Part shown: positions 22,800 to 33,833 of the stretch, one piece after another
How positions within the stretch are numbered: the stretch's first letter is position 1
Layout of the letters: every line of letters begins with the position of its first letter
DNA from: Zea mays
Lineage: Eukaryota; Streptophyta; Magnoliopsida; Poales; Poaceae
DNA: 64,000 bases
NCBI RefSeq assembly: GCF_902167145.1
Contig: NC_050097.1
Location: forward strand, 138,719,982 to 138,783,981
Direction: 5' to 3'
Position numbers and translations under genes: made by a program
Notes under the pieces: model-generated
Seen by the model: the letters and a program-made list of their open reading frames with translations, nothing else
Database searches by the model: none
Told to the model about the DNA's origin: nothing

Positions 22800-25700
22800 T
22801 CAATCCAAGTTCCACGAATCTAAGACATTTAGCTCACTACGCAACCTGCAAAAGGTCTTCTCATCTAGAGGCTTAGTGAAGATATCGGCTAGCTGGTTCT
22901 CGGTGCTAACATGAAACACTTCGATATCTCCCTTTTGCTGGTGGTCTCTCAAAAAGTGATGCCGGATGTCTATGTGCTTTGTGCGGCTGTGCTCAACAGG
23001 ATTCTCCGCCATGCGGATAGCACTCTCATTGTCACATAGGAGTGGGACTTTGCTCAGATTGTAGCCAAAGTCCCGGAGGGTTTGCCTCATCCAAAGTAGT
23101 TGCGCGCAACACTGACCTGCGGCAACGTATTCGGCCTCAGCGGTGGATAGGGCAACGGAGGTTTGTTTCTTAGAGTTCCATGACACCAGGGACCTTCCTA
23201 AGAATTGGCACGCCCCTGATGTACTCTTCCTATCGACCTTACATCCAGCATAGTCGGAGTCTGAGTATCCAACTAAGTCAAAGGTAGACCCCTTTGGATA
23301 CCAGAGCCCGAAGCAAGGCGTAGGAACCAAATATCTAAGAATTCGCTTTACTGCCACTAAGTGACACTCCTTAGGATCGGATTGAAATCTAGCACACATG
23401 CATACGCTAAGCATAATATCCGGTCTACTAGCACATAAGTAAAGCAAAGAACCTATCATTGACCGGTATGCTTTTTGATCAACGGACTTACCTCCTTTGT
23501 TGAGGTCGGTGTGTCCGTCGGTTCTCATCGGAGTCTTTGCGGGCTTGGCGTCCTTCATCCCAAACCGCTTTAGCAGATCTTGCGTGTACTTCGTTTGGGA
23601 GATGAAGTTTCCGTCCTTGAGTTGCTTCACTTGGAACCCAAGGAAGTAGTTCAACTCGCCCATCATCGACATCTCGAATTTCTGCGTCATCACCCTGCTA
23701 AACTCTTCACAAGACTTTTGGTTAGTAGAACCAAATATTATGTCATCGACATAAATTTGGCACACAAACAAATCACCATCACATGTCTTAGTAAAAAGAG
23801 TTGGATCGGCTTTCCCAACCTTGAAAGCATTAGCAATTAGAAAGTCTCTAAGGCATTCATACCATGCTCTTGGGGCTTGCTTAAGTCCATAGAGCGCCTT
23901 AGAGAGCTTACACACGTGGTTGGGGTACCGTTCATCCTCGAAGCCAGGGGGTTGCTCCACGTACACCTCCTCCTTGATCGGCCCGTTGAGGAAAGCGCTC
24001 TTCACATCCATTTGGAACAGCCTGAAAGAATGGTGAGCGGCATATGCTAGCAGGATACGAATAGACTCTAGCCTAGCCACAGGAGCAAAAGTCTCCTCGA
24101 AATCCAAACCTGCGACTTGGGCATAACCTTTTGCCACAAGTCGAGCCTTGTTTCTTGTCACCACCCCGTGTTCGTCCTGTTTGTTGCGAAACACCCACTT
24201 GGTTCCCACAACATTTTGCTTCGGACGAGGCACCAGCGTCCAAACTTCATTTCTCTTAAAGTTGTTGAGCTCCTCCTGCATGGCCAACACCCAGTCCAGA
24301 TCTAGCAAGGCCTCCTCTACCCTGAAAGGCTCAATAGAAGAGACAAAGGAGTAATGCTCACAAAAATTAACTAATCGAGATCGAGTAGTTACTCCCTTGC
24401 TAATGTCACCCAGAATTTGGTCGACGGGATGATCCCTTTGAATCATCGCTCGAACTTGGGTTGGAGGTGCTGGTTGCGCATCTTCCTCCATCACACGATC
24501 ATCTTGTGCTCCCCCTTGATCACACGCCTCCTGTTGATGAACCTGTTCATCGTCTTGAGTTGGGGGTAGCACCATAGTTGAGGAAGATGGTTGATCTCGT
24601 TCATCTTGTGGCCGCACTTCTCCAATCGCCATGGTTCATATAGCGGCCGTCGGAACATCTTCTTCATCTACATCATCACAATCAACAACTTGCTCTCTTG
24701 GAGAGCCATTAGTCTCATCAAATACAACGTCGCTAGAGACTTCAACCAAACCCGATGATTTGTTGAAGACTCTATACGCCTTTGTATTTGAGTCATAACC
24801 TAATAAAAACCCTTCTACAGCTTTGGGAGCAAACTTAGAATTTCTACCCTTCTTCACTAGAATGTAGCACTTGCTCCCAAATACACGAAAGTAAGATACA
24901 TTGGGTTTGTTACCGGTTAGAAGCTCATACGACGTCTTCTTGAGAAGGTAGTGAAGGTAGACCCTATTGATGGCGTGGCAAGCCGTGTTCACGGCTTCCG
25001 ACCAAAAACGCTCGGGGGTCTTGAACTCTCCAAGCATAGTCCTCGCCATGTCGATTAGTGTCCTGTTCTTCCTCTCTACCACACCATTTTGCTGTGGTGT
25101 GTAGGGAGCAGAGAACTCATGCTTGATCCCTTCCTCCTCAAGGAACTCCTCCACTTGAAGGTTCTTGAACTCGGACCCGTTGTCGCTCCTTATCTTCTTC
25201 ACCTTGAGCTCAAACTCATTTTGAGCTCTCCTGAGGAAGCGCTTGAGGGTCCCTTGGGTTTCAGACTTATCCTGCAAAAAGAACACCCAAGTGAAGCGGG
25301 AAAAGTCATCAACAATAACTAGACCATACTTACTCCCTCCTATGCTCAGATAGGCGACGGGTCCGAAGAGGTCCATATGCAGCAGCTCCAGGGGTCTTGA
25401 AGTAGTCATCACATTCTTGCTATGATGTGCTCCTCCCACTTGTTTACCTGCTTGACAAGCTGCACAAGGTCTATCCTTTTCGAATTGCACGTTAGTCAAA
25501 CCTATCACGTGTTCTCCCTTTAGAAGCTTGTGAAGGTTCTTCATCCCCACATGTGCTAAGCGGCGATGCCACAGCCAGCCCATGCTAGTCTTAGCTATTA
25601 AGCATGCATCTAGACCGGCCTCTTCTTTTGCAAAATCAACTAAATAAAGTTTGCCGTCTAATACACCCTTAAAAGCTAGTGAACCATCACTTCTTCTAAA

Positions 25701-26000
25701 GACAGACACATCTACATTTGTAAATAGACAGTTATATCCCATATGACATAATTGACTAACAGATAGCAAATTATATCAAAGACTCTCTACTAAAAATACA
25801 TTAGAGATAGAATGCTCATTAGAAATTGCAATTTTACCTAACCCTTTTACCCTGCCTTGATTCCCATCACCGAAAATTATTGAATCTTGGGAATCCTTAT
25901 TCTTGACGTAGGAGGTGAACATCTTCTTCTCCCCCGTCATATGGTTTGTGCATCCGCTGTCGATAATCCAGCTTGAACCCCCAGATGCATAAACCTGCAA
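22800..26000 (-). pseudogene. Element F pol: protease, integrase, RT, RNase H with two lesions
   Basis: Minus-strand copia-order pol. It opens with VYASGGSSWIIDSGCTNHM (protease DSG, about 25990-25930). A one-base loss near 25776 shifts frame. From 25769 come the GAG-pre-integrase motif (WLWHRRLAH), the integrase HHCC, and the DDE core ([19 protein letters not shown]). A TGA at 24638-24636 interrupts an acidic linker in the same frame. Then follow RT ([30 protein letters not shown] at about 23740) and RNase H ([11 protein letters not shown] ... [11 protein letters not shown]). The stop is at 22802-22800. The catalytic motifs remain, so recombination or read-through could in principle restore function; that is inference. 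Confidence 0.9.
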
Positions 26001-26007
26001 GGCAAAT

Positions 26008-28398
26008 TTAGGCTTGGGTCTTAGGTACCCAACTCATGTTGGGTCCTACAAGGTTAGTGCAAATTTCCTTAGGGACCCAAATGCAAGTTTTGTCTCCTTT
26101 GCATCTTGCCCCTAATTTTCTAGCAACTATCTTCCTATCCTTTCTACAAATAGCAAAGGAAGCATTTAAGGCACAATAAATTGTAGAAGGTTCATTTACT
26201 ACTTTCCTAGGAGCATGAATAATATTCTTTCTAGGCACATGATGAATAGCATTTCTCCTAGTCACATTTCTACCATGCATATAGGAAGAACTAGAAGCAG
26301 TCATGGCATAAGAATCATAAGCATGTGAATTAAAAACATCATAACTTCTATAAGCACTTCTAGTTTGTCTTCTATCATGATACAAAAAAGCATGGTTCTT
26401 TTTAGTGCTACTAGCCATAGGAGCCTTCCCTTTCTCCTTGGCGGAGATAGGAGCCTTATGGCTTGTCAAGTTCTTGACTTCTCTCTTGAAGCCAAGTCCA
26501 TCCTTAATTGAGGGGTGTCTACCAACCGTGTAGGCATCCCTAGCAAATTTTAGTTTATCAAAATTACTCTTGCTAGTCTTAAGTTGAGCATTAAGACTAG
26601 CTAATTCATCATTCAATTTTGAAATAGAAACTAGGTGTTCGCTACAAGCATTAATATCAATATCCTTACACCTAGTGCAAATTTCAACATATTCCACACA
26701 AGAGTTGGATTTATTTGCTTCTACTAGTTTAGCATTTAAATCATCGTTTATGCTCTTTAAGTTAGAAATAGAATCATGGCATGTTGACACTTCACAAGCA
26801 AGCATTTCATTCCTCTTAATTTCTAATGCAAGGGATTTTTGAGCCTCTACAAACTTATCATGTTCTTCATACAACAAATCCTCTTGCTTTTCTAAAAGTA
26901 TATTCTTTTCATTCAAGGCATCAATTAATTCATTAATTTTGTCTATCTTAGATCTATCTAAGCCCTTGAACAAACATGAATAATCTACTTCATCCTCATC
27001 ACTAGATTCGTCCTCACTTGAAGAAGCATAGGTAGAGTTGCGAGTACATACCTTCTTTTCCCTTGTCATAAGGCATGTGTGACGCTCGTTGGGAAAGAGG
27101 GTTGATTTGTTGAAGGCGGTGGCGGCGAGTCCTTCATTGTCGGAGTCGGAGGAGGAGCAATCCGAGTCCCATTCCTTGCCTAGATGCGCCTCGCCCTTTG
27201 CCTTCTTGTAATGCTTCTTCTTTTCCCTCTTGTTTCCCTTTTCCTGGTCACTATCATTATCGGGGCAGTTAGCGATAAAATGACCAATCTTACCGCACTT
27301 GAAGCATGAGCGCTTCCCCTTCGTCTTGGTCTTGCTTGGCTGCCCCTTGTGACCCTTTAGCACCGTCTTGAAGCGTTTGATGATGAGAGCCATCTCTTCA
27401 TCATTAAGTCCGACCGCCTCAATTTGTGCCACCTTGCTTGGTAGCGCCTCCTTGCTCCTTGTTGCCTTGAGAGCAATTGGTTGAGGCTCATTGATCGGTC
27501 CATTTAAGGCATCGTCCACGTATCTTGCCTCCTTGATCATCATCCGCCCGCTTACGAATTTTCCGAGTACCTCCTCGGGCGTCATCTTCATGTACCTGGG
27601 ATTCTCACGAATATTGTTCACGAGATGAGGATCAAGAACGGTAAATGACCTTAGCATTAGGCGGACGACGTCATGGTCCGTCCATCGCGTGCTTCCGTAG
27701 CTCCTTATTTTGTTGATAAGGGTCTTGAGCCGGTTGTATGTTTGGGTTGGCTCCTCGCCCCTTATCATTGCAAATCTTCCAAGCTCGCCCTCCACCAACT
27801 CCATTTTAGTGAGCATGGTGATGTCGTTCCCCTCGTGAGAAATCTTGAGGGTGTCCCATATCTGCTTGGCATTGTCCAAGCCGCTCACCTTATTGTACTC
27901 GTCCCTGCACAAAGAGGCTAGCAACACAGTAGTAGCTTGTGCATTTTTGTGAATTTGTTCGTTAATAAACATAGGACTATCCGAGCTATCAAATTTCATT
28001 CCATTCTCTACAATCTCCCATATGCTTGGATGGAGAGAGAATAAATGACTACGCATTTTGTGACTCCAAAATCCGTAGTCCTCCCCATCAAAGTGTGGAG
28101 GTTTGCCGAGAGGAATGGAAAGCAAATGCGAATTCGAACTATGTGGAATACGAGAATAATCAAATGAAAAGTTCGAATTGACCGTCTTCCTGTAGTCGTT
28201 GTCATCGTCCTTTTGGGAAGAGGAAGATTCGTCGCTGTCATAGTAGACAATCTCCTTGATGCGCCTTGTCTTCTTCTTCTTCCCATCTTTTCGTCTATGA
28301 CCCGAGCCCGAGTCGTTTGACTTGTCATCCTTTGGCTCGTTGACAAAGGACTCCTTCTCCTTATCGTTGATCACGATTCCCTTCCCCTTAGGATCCAT
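26008..28398 (-). CDS. gag: Element F Gag protein, intact
   Basis: A 796-residue Gag, uninterrupted from ATG at 28398 to TAA at 26010-26008. The N-terminus is basic and serine-rich (DPKGKGIVINDKEK). A UBN2-type copia gag core follows (FDGEDYGFWSHKMRSHLFS ... LARIRG-like region, about residues 100-260). A CCHC knuckle CFKCGKIGHFIANCP lies near residue 365. The C-terminal half is a long coiled-coil-like region rich in leucine, lysine and glutamate (about 480-640), as in Sirevirus Gag. It would package element RNA into cytoplasmic particles. The ATG lies 37 bp after the primer-binding site. Pol starts in the +1 frame just beyond the stop. Confidence 0.92.
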   Translation of the reverse strand: MDPKGKGIVINDKEKESFVNEPKDDKSNDSGSGHRRKDGKKKKTRRIKEIVYYDSDESSSSQKDDDNDYRKTVNSNFSFDYSRIPHSSNSHLLSIPLGKPPHFDGEDYGFWSHKMRSHLFSLHPSIWEIVENGMKFDSSDSPMFINEQIHKNAQATTVLLASLCRDEYNKVSGLDNAKQIWDTLKISHEGNDITMLTKMELVEGELGRFAMIRGEEPTQTYNRLKTLINKIRSYGSTRWTDHDVVRLMLRSFTVLDPHLVNNIRENPRYMKMTPEEVLGKFVSGRMMIKEARYVDDALNGPINEPQPIALKATRSKEALPSKVAQIEAVGLNDEEMALIIKRFKTVLKGHKGQPSKTKTKGKRSCFKCGKIGHFIANCPDNDSDQEKGNKREKKKHYKKAKGEAHLGKEWDSDCSSSDSDNEGLAATAFNKSTLFPNERHTCLMTREKKVCTRNSTYASSSEDESSDEDEVDYSCLFKGLDRSKIDKINELIDALNEKNILLEKQEDLLYEEHDKFVEAQKSLALEIKRNEMLACEVSTCHDSISNLKSINDDLNAKLVEANKSNSCVEYVEICTRCKDIDINACSEHLVSISKLNDELASLNAQLKTSKSNFDKLKFARDAYTVGRHPSIKDGLGFKREVKNLTSHKAPISAKEKGKAPMASSTKKNHAFLYHDRRQTRSAYRSYDVFNSHAYDSYAMTASSSSYMHGRNVTRRNAIHHVPRKNIIHAPRKVVNEPSTIYCALNASFAICRKDRKIVARKLGARCKGDKTCIWVPKEICTNLVGPNMSWVPKTQA

Positions 28399-28434
28399 CT
28401 CTTCGGGCGGTTAGTCCCTTTCTTGAAGAGAACG

Positions 28435-28446
28435 GCTCTGATACCA
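28435..28446 (-). promoter_or_regulatory. Primer-binding site of element F
   Basis: On the minus strand TGGTATCAGAGC, a perfect initiator-methionine tRNA complement, starts two bases after the 5' LTR end at 28449. Confidence 0.92.
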
Positions 28447-28448
28447 AT

Positions 28449-29699
28449 TGAGAGCACCTAGAGGGGGGGTGAATAGGTGATCCTGTAAACTTCAAAACTT
28501 AAGCCACAAAACTTTGATTAAGTGTTAGCACAGTTAATGCCAAGTGGCTAGAGAGAAGATCTTGCACAATAGGATAATCACACGGAGTTCAACACAGAGA
28601 AGACACAGTGATTTATCCCGTGGTTCGGCCAAGTACAAAACTTGCCTACTCCACGTTGTGGCGTCCCAACGGACGAGAGTTGCACTCAACTCCTCTCAAG
28701 TGATCCAATGATCAACTTGAATACCACAGTGTTATGCTTTTCCTTTCAATTTCCCGTTTGCGAGGAATCTCCACAACTTGGAGTCTCTCGCCCTTACACT
28801 TGAGATTCAACAAGAAATACGGAGTAAGGGAGGGAAGCAACACACACAAATCCACAACAAAATGCGCACACACACGGCCAAGAATCGAGCTCAAAAAGAC
28901 TATCTCAAAGTTCTCACTAGAACGGAGCTCGAATCACTTAGAATGACAAACGAATGCGCAAAGACTGAGTGTGGATGATCAAGAATGCTCTAAGGTTGCT
29001 TGGTGTACTCCTCCATGCGCCTAGGGGTCCCTTTTATAGCCCCAAGGTAGCTAGGAGCCGTTGAGAGCAATTCCAGAAGGCCAAACTTGCCTTCTGTCGT
29101 CGGGTGCACCGGACAGTCCGGTGCACACCGGACACTGTCCGGTGCCCGATTTCCTTCCTTAAACAGCGCAGTCGACCGTTGCAGATGCGGGAGCCGTTGG
29201 CGCACCGGACATGTCCGGTGCACACCGGACAGTCCGGTGCCCCTTCCCGACCGTTGGCTCGGCCACGTGTCCCGCGCAGATCGCGCGGCCGACCGTTGGC
29301 CCAGTCGACCGTTGGCTCACCGGACAGTCCGGTGCACACCGGACAGTCCGGTGAATTTTAGCCGTACGCCGTCGACGAATTCCCGAGAGCGGCCTGTTCG
29401 GCCGAGGCAGCCTGGCGCACCGGACACTGTCCGGTGCACCACCGGACAGTCCGGTGCCCCAGACCGAAACAGCCCCTTGGCTGTACACAGCCACCTTTTT
29501 CTTTTTCTTTTTCTTCCTGTTTCCAATACTTAGACAAGTATATTAGTACACAAAACCAATGTACTAAGACTTAGAAACATACCTTTGCTCTTGATTTGCA
29601 CTTTGTTCATCCATTGCATAAATTCACATTTTAAGCACTTGAGTTGGCACTCAATCACCAAAATACTTAGAAATGGCCCAAGGGCACATTTCCCTTTCA
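28449..29699 (-). repeat. 5' LTR of element F
   Basis: 1251 bp, the longer copy of the pair and probably the ancestral length. It carries eight palindromes between 29107 and 29456. Confidence 0.95.
29107..29456. repeat. Array of CACCGGAC/GTCCGGTG palindromes in F 5' LTR
   Basis: Eight perfect inverted repeats with 1-3 bp centres: 29107-29123, 29126-29144, 29203-29220, 29223-29239, 29318-29334, 29337-29353, 29418-29436 and 29440-29456. The arms CACCGGAC and GTCCGGTG are constant while the centre varies (a, at, act). The same motif occurs in the LTRs of D and E. Palindromes of this type are a described conserved feature of Sirevirus LTRs; their binding partner is not known to me. Confidence 0.93.
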
Positions 29700-30201
29700 G
29701 CTTCCTATGGTGCCTTTGACCGGGCCTGACTGCCTGTCAATCTCACTCTATCAAGTGGCACCGCAGTCGGAGTGGCGCAGGCGGCGCTGTCCTTCTGTCA
29801 GGCCGGTCAGTGGAGCAGTGAAGTGACGGCGGTCACTTCGGCTCTGCCGGCTGGGGGGCGCGCGTCAGGATAAAGGTGTCAGGCCACCTTTGCATTAAAT
29901 GCTCCTGCGATTTGGCCGGTCGGTGCGGCGATTTGGTCAGGGTTGCTTCTTGGCGAAGACAGGGCCTCGGGCGAGCCGGAAATATGTTCGCCGCTGGAGG
30001 GGGGCCTCGGGCAAGACGGAAATCCTCCGGGGTCGGCTGCCCTTGTCCGAGGCTAGGCTCGGGCGAGGCGTGATCGAGTCCCTCGAATGGACTGATCCCT
30101 GACTTAATCGCACCCATCAGGCCTTTGCAGCTTTATGCTGATGGGGGTTACCAGCTGAGAATTAGGAGCCTTGAGGGTACCCCTAATTATGGTCCCCGAC
30201 A

Positions 30202-31206
30202 CCTAGTACCTGAGTGAACCTGCCTGCAGACTTTACCCCTCACGCGACCTGAGATGTGGTCTCCCATTCCGGTTATGGTGGGTACAAGTGCGGTCACTGC
30301 ACGACGGCAGTCGGGGTCAGTGAGGCATTGTACGCCAAGGCGGTGAGCCCTGATCTGTTGCCAGGGAATCGATGGGGACGGTTGATGTGTGTGGGGACAG
30401 AGTGCCTCGCCACGTCATGTGTTTAGGTTTACCTTGCAAGGTTGAAACTCGATTCGAATCGTCTGCTTCTCGCAGCTAATGAGACTGCTTGATCCATGCT
30501 GCTACATTGAGTGACAAGTGGAAACGTGATGTCTTGGCAAAAGTTGTTGATTGCTAAATGTTTGATACCATGTATGATTAGATAGGTACACATTTAGTCT
30601 TAAGAAAGTCACACTAAAACTTGAAAAAGCTAAAACTTGATTTTAGACTCAGCTAGTGCTTTTGGCAAACCAAACCCCTCAGCCAAACAGCTGCATGTCT
30701 AGAGGTAGAGGAGTAGACTCCTCACACCGGGTAAGTCTAGCTGAGTATTAGTATACTCAGCCTTGCTTGTGGCATAATTTTTACAGGTTCTCTGGAGGAC
30801 ATGGTTGCTGGAGTGACTTGGCCGTCCATCTTGCCACCGGGTTGGACAGTCGAGTGGAACCCTACCTCGGCAGAGGAGGAGCATGAGGAGTGATAGGCCA
30901 GGCTTCCCCATCTCTTCGTTTATTTGCCGTTAGTTTTATTCTGCTGCATTTCGAACAATGATCACTGCTTCTGTTAACACTTCGATGATGTTGTAATAAA
31001 TTAATTACTCCTTAATGTTTGGTTTTATGTTTTATTGTATTTGCTCTGTGCCTCACCATCGATTGAGTACGTGGTACTTGATCCTGTTAGTGGCCTCGTC
31101 GGACTAGATCCGAGGGACTGACGTTTTATTCCTATTTAAGTGTGGTCTAGCCTCTAAGGTGGGACTTAGGCACTTAAGTTGGAATAATTCGGCGGTTCCG
31201 CCACAG
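30202..31206. mobile_element. Element C: LTR fragment of an unassigned retrotransposon
   Basis: About 1 kb between the end of A's LTR and the point where D's pol resumes. It ends CGGTTCCGCCACA, a plausible LTR terminus, next to D sequence gttagaagg. It contains a GTAAGT donor (after cctcacaccgg, about 30730), a C/T-poor intron-like 50-60 bp, an acceptor ttttacag (about 30786), an open acidic stretch ending TGATAG (about 30890), and a T-rich tail with aataaatt. The rest of C, and A's left junction, are off the window, so orientation and family are unresolved. Confidence 0.5.
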
Positions 31207-33833
31207 TTAGAAGGACATCTATATTTAGTTGATTTTAATGAGAACAAAGCTGAACTTAACACTGGCTTAATTGCTAAGACTAATATGGGTTGGCTCTGGC
31301 ATCGCTGACTAGCCCATGTTGGAATGAAGAATCTTCATAAACTTCTAAAGGGAGAGCACATTTTAGGACTAACCAATGTTCATTTTGAGAAAGACATGGT
31401 TTGTAGCGCATGTCAAGCAGGAAAGCAAGTTGGCGTCCATCACCCACACAAAAATATAATGACGACAAACAGACCGCTCGAGCTACTTCACATGGGCCTA
31501 TTCGGCCCGATCGCTTACATAAGCATCGGTGGGAGTAAGTACTGTCTAGTTATTGTGGATGATTATTCTCGCTTCACTTGGGAATTCTTTTTGCAAGAAA
31601 AATCACAAACCCAAGAGACCTTAAAAGGATTCTTAAGATGGGCTTAAAACGAGTTCGGATTAAGGATAAAAAGATAAGAAGCGATAATGGGACGGAGTTC
31701 AAGAACCCTCAAATAGAAGGATTTCTTGAGGAAGAGGGCATCATGCATGAGTTCTCTTCTCCCTACACACCTCAACAAAATGGTGTAGTGGAGAGGAAGA
31801 ATAGAACTCTACTGGACATGGCAAGAACCATGCTTGATGAATACAAGACACCAGACCGGTTTTGGGCCGAGGCGATTAACACCACCTGCTACTCCATCAA
31901 CCGGTTATATCTTCACTGAATCCTCAAGAAGACATCATATGAACTCCTCACTGGTAAAAAGCCCAATGTTTCATATTTTAGAATCTTTGAGAGTAAATGC
32001 TTTATTTTTATTAAAAGAGATAGAAAATCTAAATTTGCTCCTAAGGTTGTAGAAGGCTTTTTACTTGGCTATGACTCAAACACAAGGGCATATAGAGTCT
32101 TCAACAAATCCACTGGTTTGGTCGAGGTTTCTTGTGACATTGTGTTTGATGAGACTAATGGCTCCCAAGTGGAGCAAGTTGATCTTGATGAATTAGATGA
32201 TGAAGAGGCTCCATGCGTCGCGCTAAGGAACATGTCCATTGGGGATGTGTGTCCTAAGGAAACCGAAGAGTCCACACAAGCACAAGATCAACCTTCATCT
32301 TCCAACCAAGCATCTCCACCTACCCAAGATGAGGAACAGGCTCAAGATGATGGGAATGAAGATCAAGAGGATGAGCCACCTCAAGAGGAGGACAATGATC
32401 AAGGGGGAGATGAAGATAATCAAGACAAGGAAGATGATCGAGAAATTCAGGGTCAAATACCGCCACACCCAAGAGTCCATCAAGCAATTCAAAGAGATCA
32501 CCCCATCAACTCCATCCTTGGTGACATTCACAAGGGGGTAACAACTAGATCTCGAGTTGCTCATTTATGTGAACATTACTCTTTTGTTTCCTCTATTGAG
32601 CCATATAGGGTAGAGGATGCACTAAGAGATCCAGATTGGGTGCTGGCAATGCAAGAGGAGCTCAACAACTTCACGAGGAATGAGGTATGGCATTTAGTTC
32701 CACATCCTAATCAAAATGTTGTAGGTACCAAATGGGTATCCCGCAACAAGCAAGATGAGCATGGTGTGGTGACAAGGAACAAAGCCCGACTGGTGGCCAA
32801 AGGTTATTCACAAGTCGAAGGTTTGGACTTTGATGAAACTTATGCACCCGTAGCTAGGCTTGAGTCAATTCATATATTACTTGCCTATGTTGCTTACCAT
32901 GGCTTTAAGCTCTATCAAATGGATGTGAAAAGTGCCTTCCTCAATGGACCAATCAAGGAAGAGATCTATGTTGAGCAACCTCCCGGCTTTGAAGATAGTG
33001 AGTACCCTAACCATGTGTATAAGCTCTCAAAGGCGCTTTATGGGCTCAAGCAAGCCCCAAGAGCATGGTATGAATGCCTGCGAGACTTCCTTATCACTAA
33101 TGGCTTCAAAGTCAGAAAAGCTAATCCTACTCTCTTTACTAAAATTGTTGCAAAAGATCTATTTGTATGCCAAATTTATGTTGATGATATTGTATTTGGG
33201 TCTACTAACAAATCAACTTGTGAAGAGTTTAGTAGGATCATGATTCAAAAATTCGAGATGTCTATGATGGGGGAGTTGAAGTATTTCCTAGGATTTTAAA
33301 TCAAGCAACTTCAAGAGGGCACCTTCATCAGCCAAACTAAGTACATTCAAGACATACTCAAGAAGTTTGGAATGAAGGATGGCAAACCCATCAAGACACC
33401 ATGGAAACAAATGGGCATCTCGACCTCGACACGGGAGGTAAATCCATAGATCAAAAGGTATACCAATCGATGATAGGATCTTTACTTTACTTATGTCCAT
33501 CTCAATCGGATAGTATGCTTTCTGTATGCATGTGTGCAAGGTTCCAGGTCGATCCTAAGAAAGTTCACCTTAGGGCCGTAAAGAGAATCATGAGGTATTT
33601 AGTTTACACTCCTAAGTTTGGGCTTTGGTACCCCAAGGGATCCACTTTTGATTTAATAGGATATTCCGATGCCGATTGGGTAGGGTGTAAAATTGATAGG
33701 AAGAGCACATCAGGGACTTGTCAGTTTCTGGGGAGATCCCTGGTGTCATGGGCTTCAAAGAAACAAAACTCAATAGCTCTTTCCACCGCCGAAGCCGAGT
33801 ACATTGCCGCATGCCATTGTTGTGTGCAATTAC
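31207..33833 (+). pseudogene. Element D pol, part 1: integrase, RT, RNase H start
   Basis: Recognisable segments are LVDFNENKAEL, the HHCC finger ([11 protein letters not shown]), the integrase core ([21 protein letters not shown]), an acidic linker (32160-32470), RT ([30 protein letters not shown] at about 33180) and the RNase H start (KSTSGTCQFLG). Stops at 31306-31308 (TGA), 31645-31647 (TAA), 31917-31919 (TGA) and 33297-33299 (TAA) all lie where the relatives E and F have CGA or CAA codons. One-base frameshifts occur near 31665 and 33400. The solo LTR interrupts it at 33834. Confidence 0.9.

Larger units (their letters stand above)
20862..29699 (-). mobile_element. Element F: Sirevirus (Ty1/copia, Ji/Opie type), young, complete
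   Basis: A complete minus-strand element, 8838 bp, with TSD gcttc at 20857-20861 and 29700-29704. LTRs are 1150 bp (3', left) and 1251 bp (5', right), starting TGAGAGCACC on the plus strand and ending CCCTTTCA. The length difference is one 102-bp deletion plus one base in a G run. Outside that I noticed only about three substitutions, so insertion is recent. Gag is intact; pol has one frameshift and one stop. LTR palindromes, gag type, YVDD copia RT and repeated polypurine motifs identify a Sirevirus. It interrupts the 5' LTR of A. Confidence 0.95.
1..30201 (-). mobile_element. Element A: Tat-clade Ty3/gypsy retrotransposon, split by B and F, left end outside window
   Basis: A minus-strand Ty3/gypsy element in three blocks: 1-3469, 15137-20861 and 29705-30201. 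Its 5' LTR is on the right and its 3' LTR lies beyond position 1. On the minus strand the order is LTR, primer-binding site, long gag, protease, reverse transcriptase, RNase H, a second archaeal-type RNase H, and integrase. The extra RNase H before integrase and the GC-rich, roughly 1.6-kb LTR starting TGTCGGGGACC point to the Tat lineage (Huck/Flip/Xilon-like maize families); I do not assign a family name. Element B sits in the RNase H region (TSD acttt) and F in the 5' LTR (TSD gcttc). The coding part is destroyed by several stops and frameshifts. A's own TSD cannot be checked because its left end is off the window. Confidence 0.88.
19742..30201 (-). repeat. 5' LTR of element A, split by element F
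   Basis: On the plus strand the LTR runs 19742-20861 and resumes at 29705-30201 after F and its duplicated TSD, giving about 1.6 kb. On its own strand it starts TGTCGGGGACCATAATTAGG (from 30201) and ends GAAACGCCGACA (at 19742), forming the TG...CA ends. A TATA-like CTATAAAAGG (minus strand, about 20048-20039) is the likely promoter TATA box, placing U3 in the right-hand part. The other LTR is outside the window, so no age can be derived. Confidence 0.85.

Noticed and set aside
29107..29456. Regular repeats in the F LTR resembling a CRISPR array
   Set aside because: Repeats are short palindromes with irregular spacing inside a plant LTR; there are no cas genes and the context is eukaryotic.
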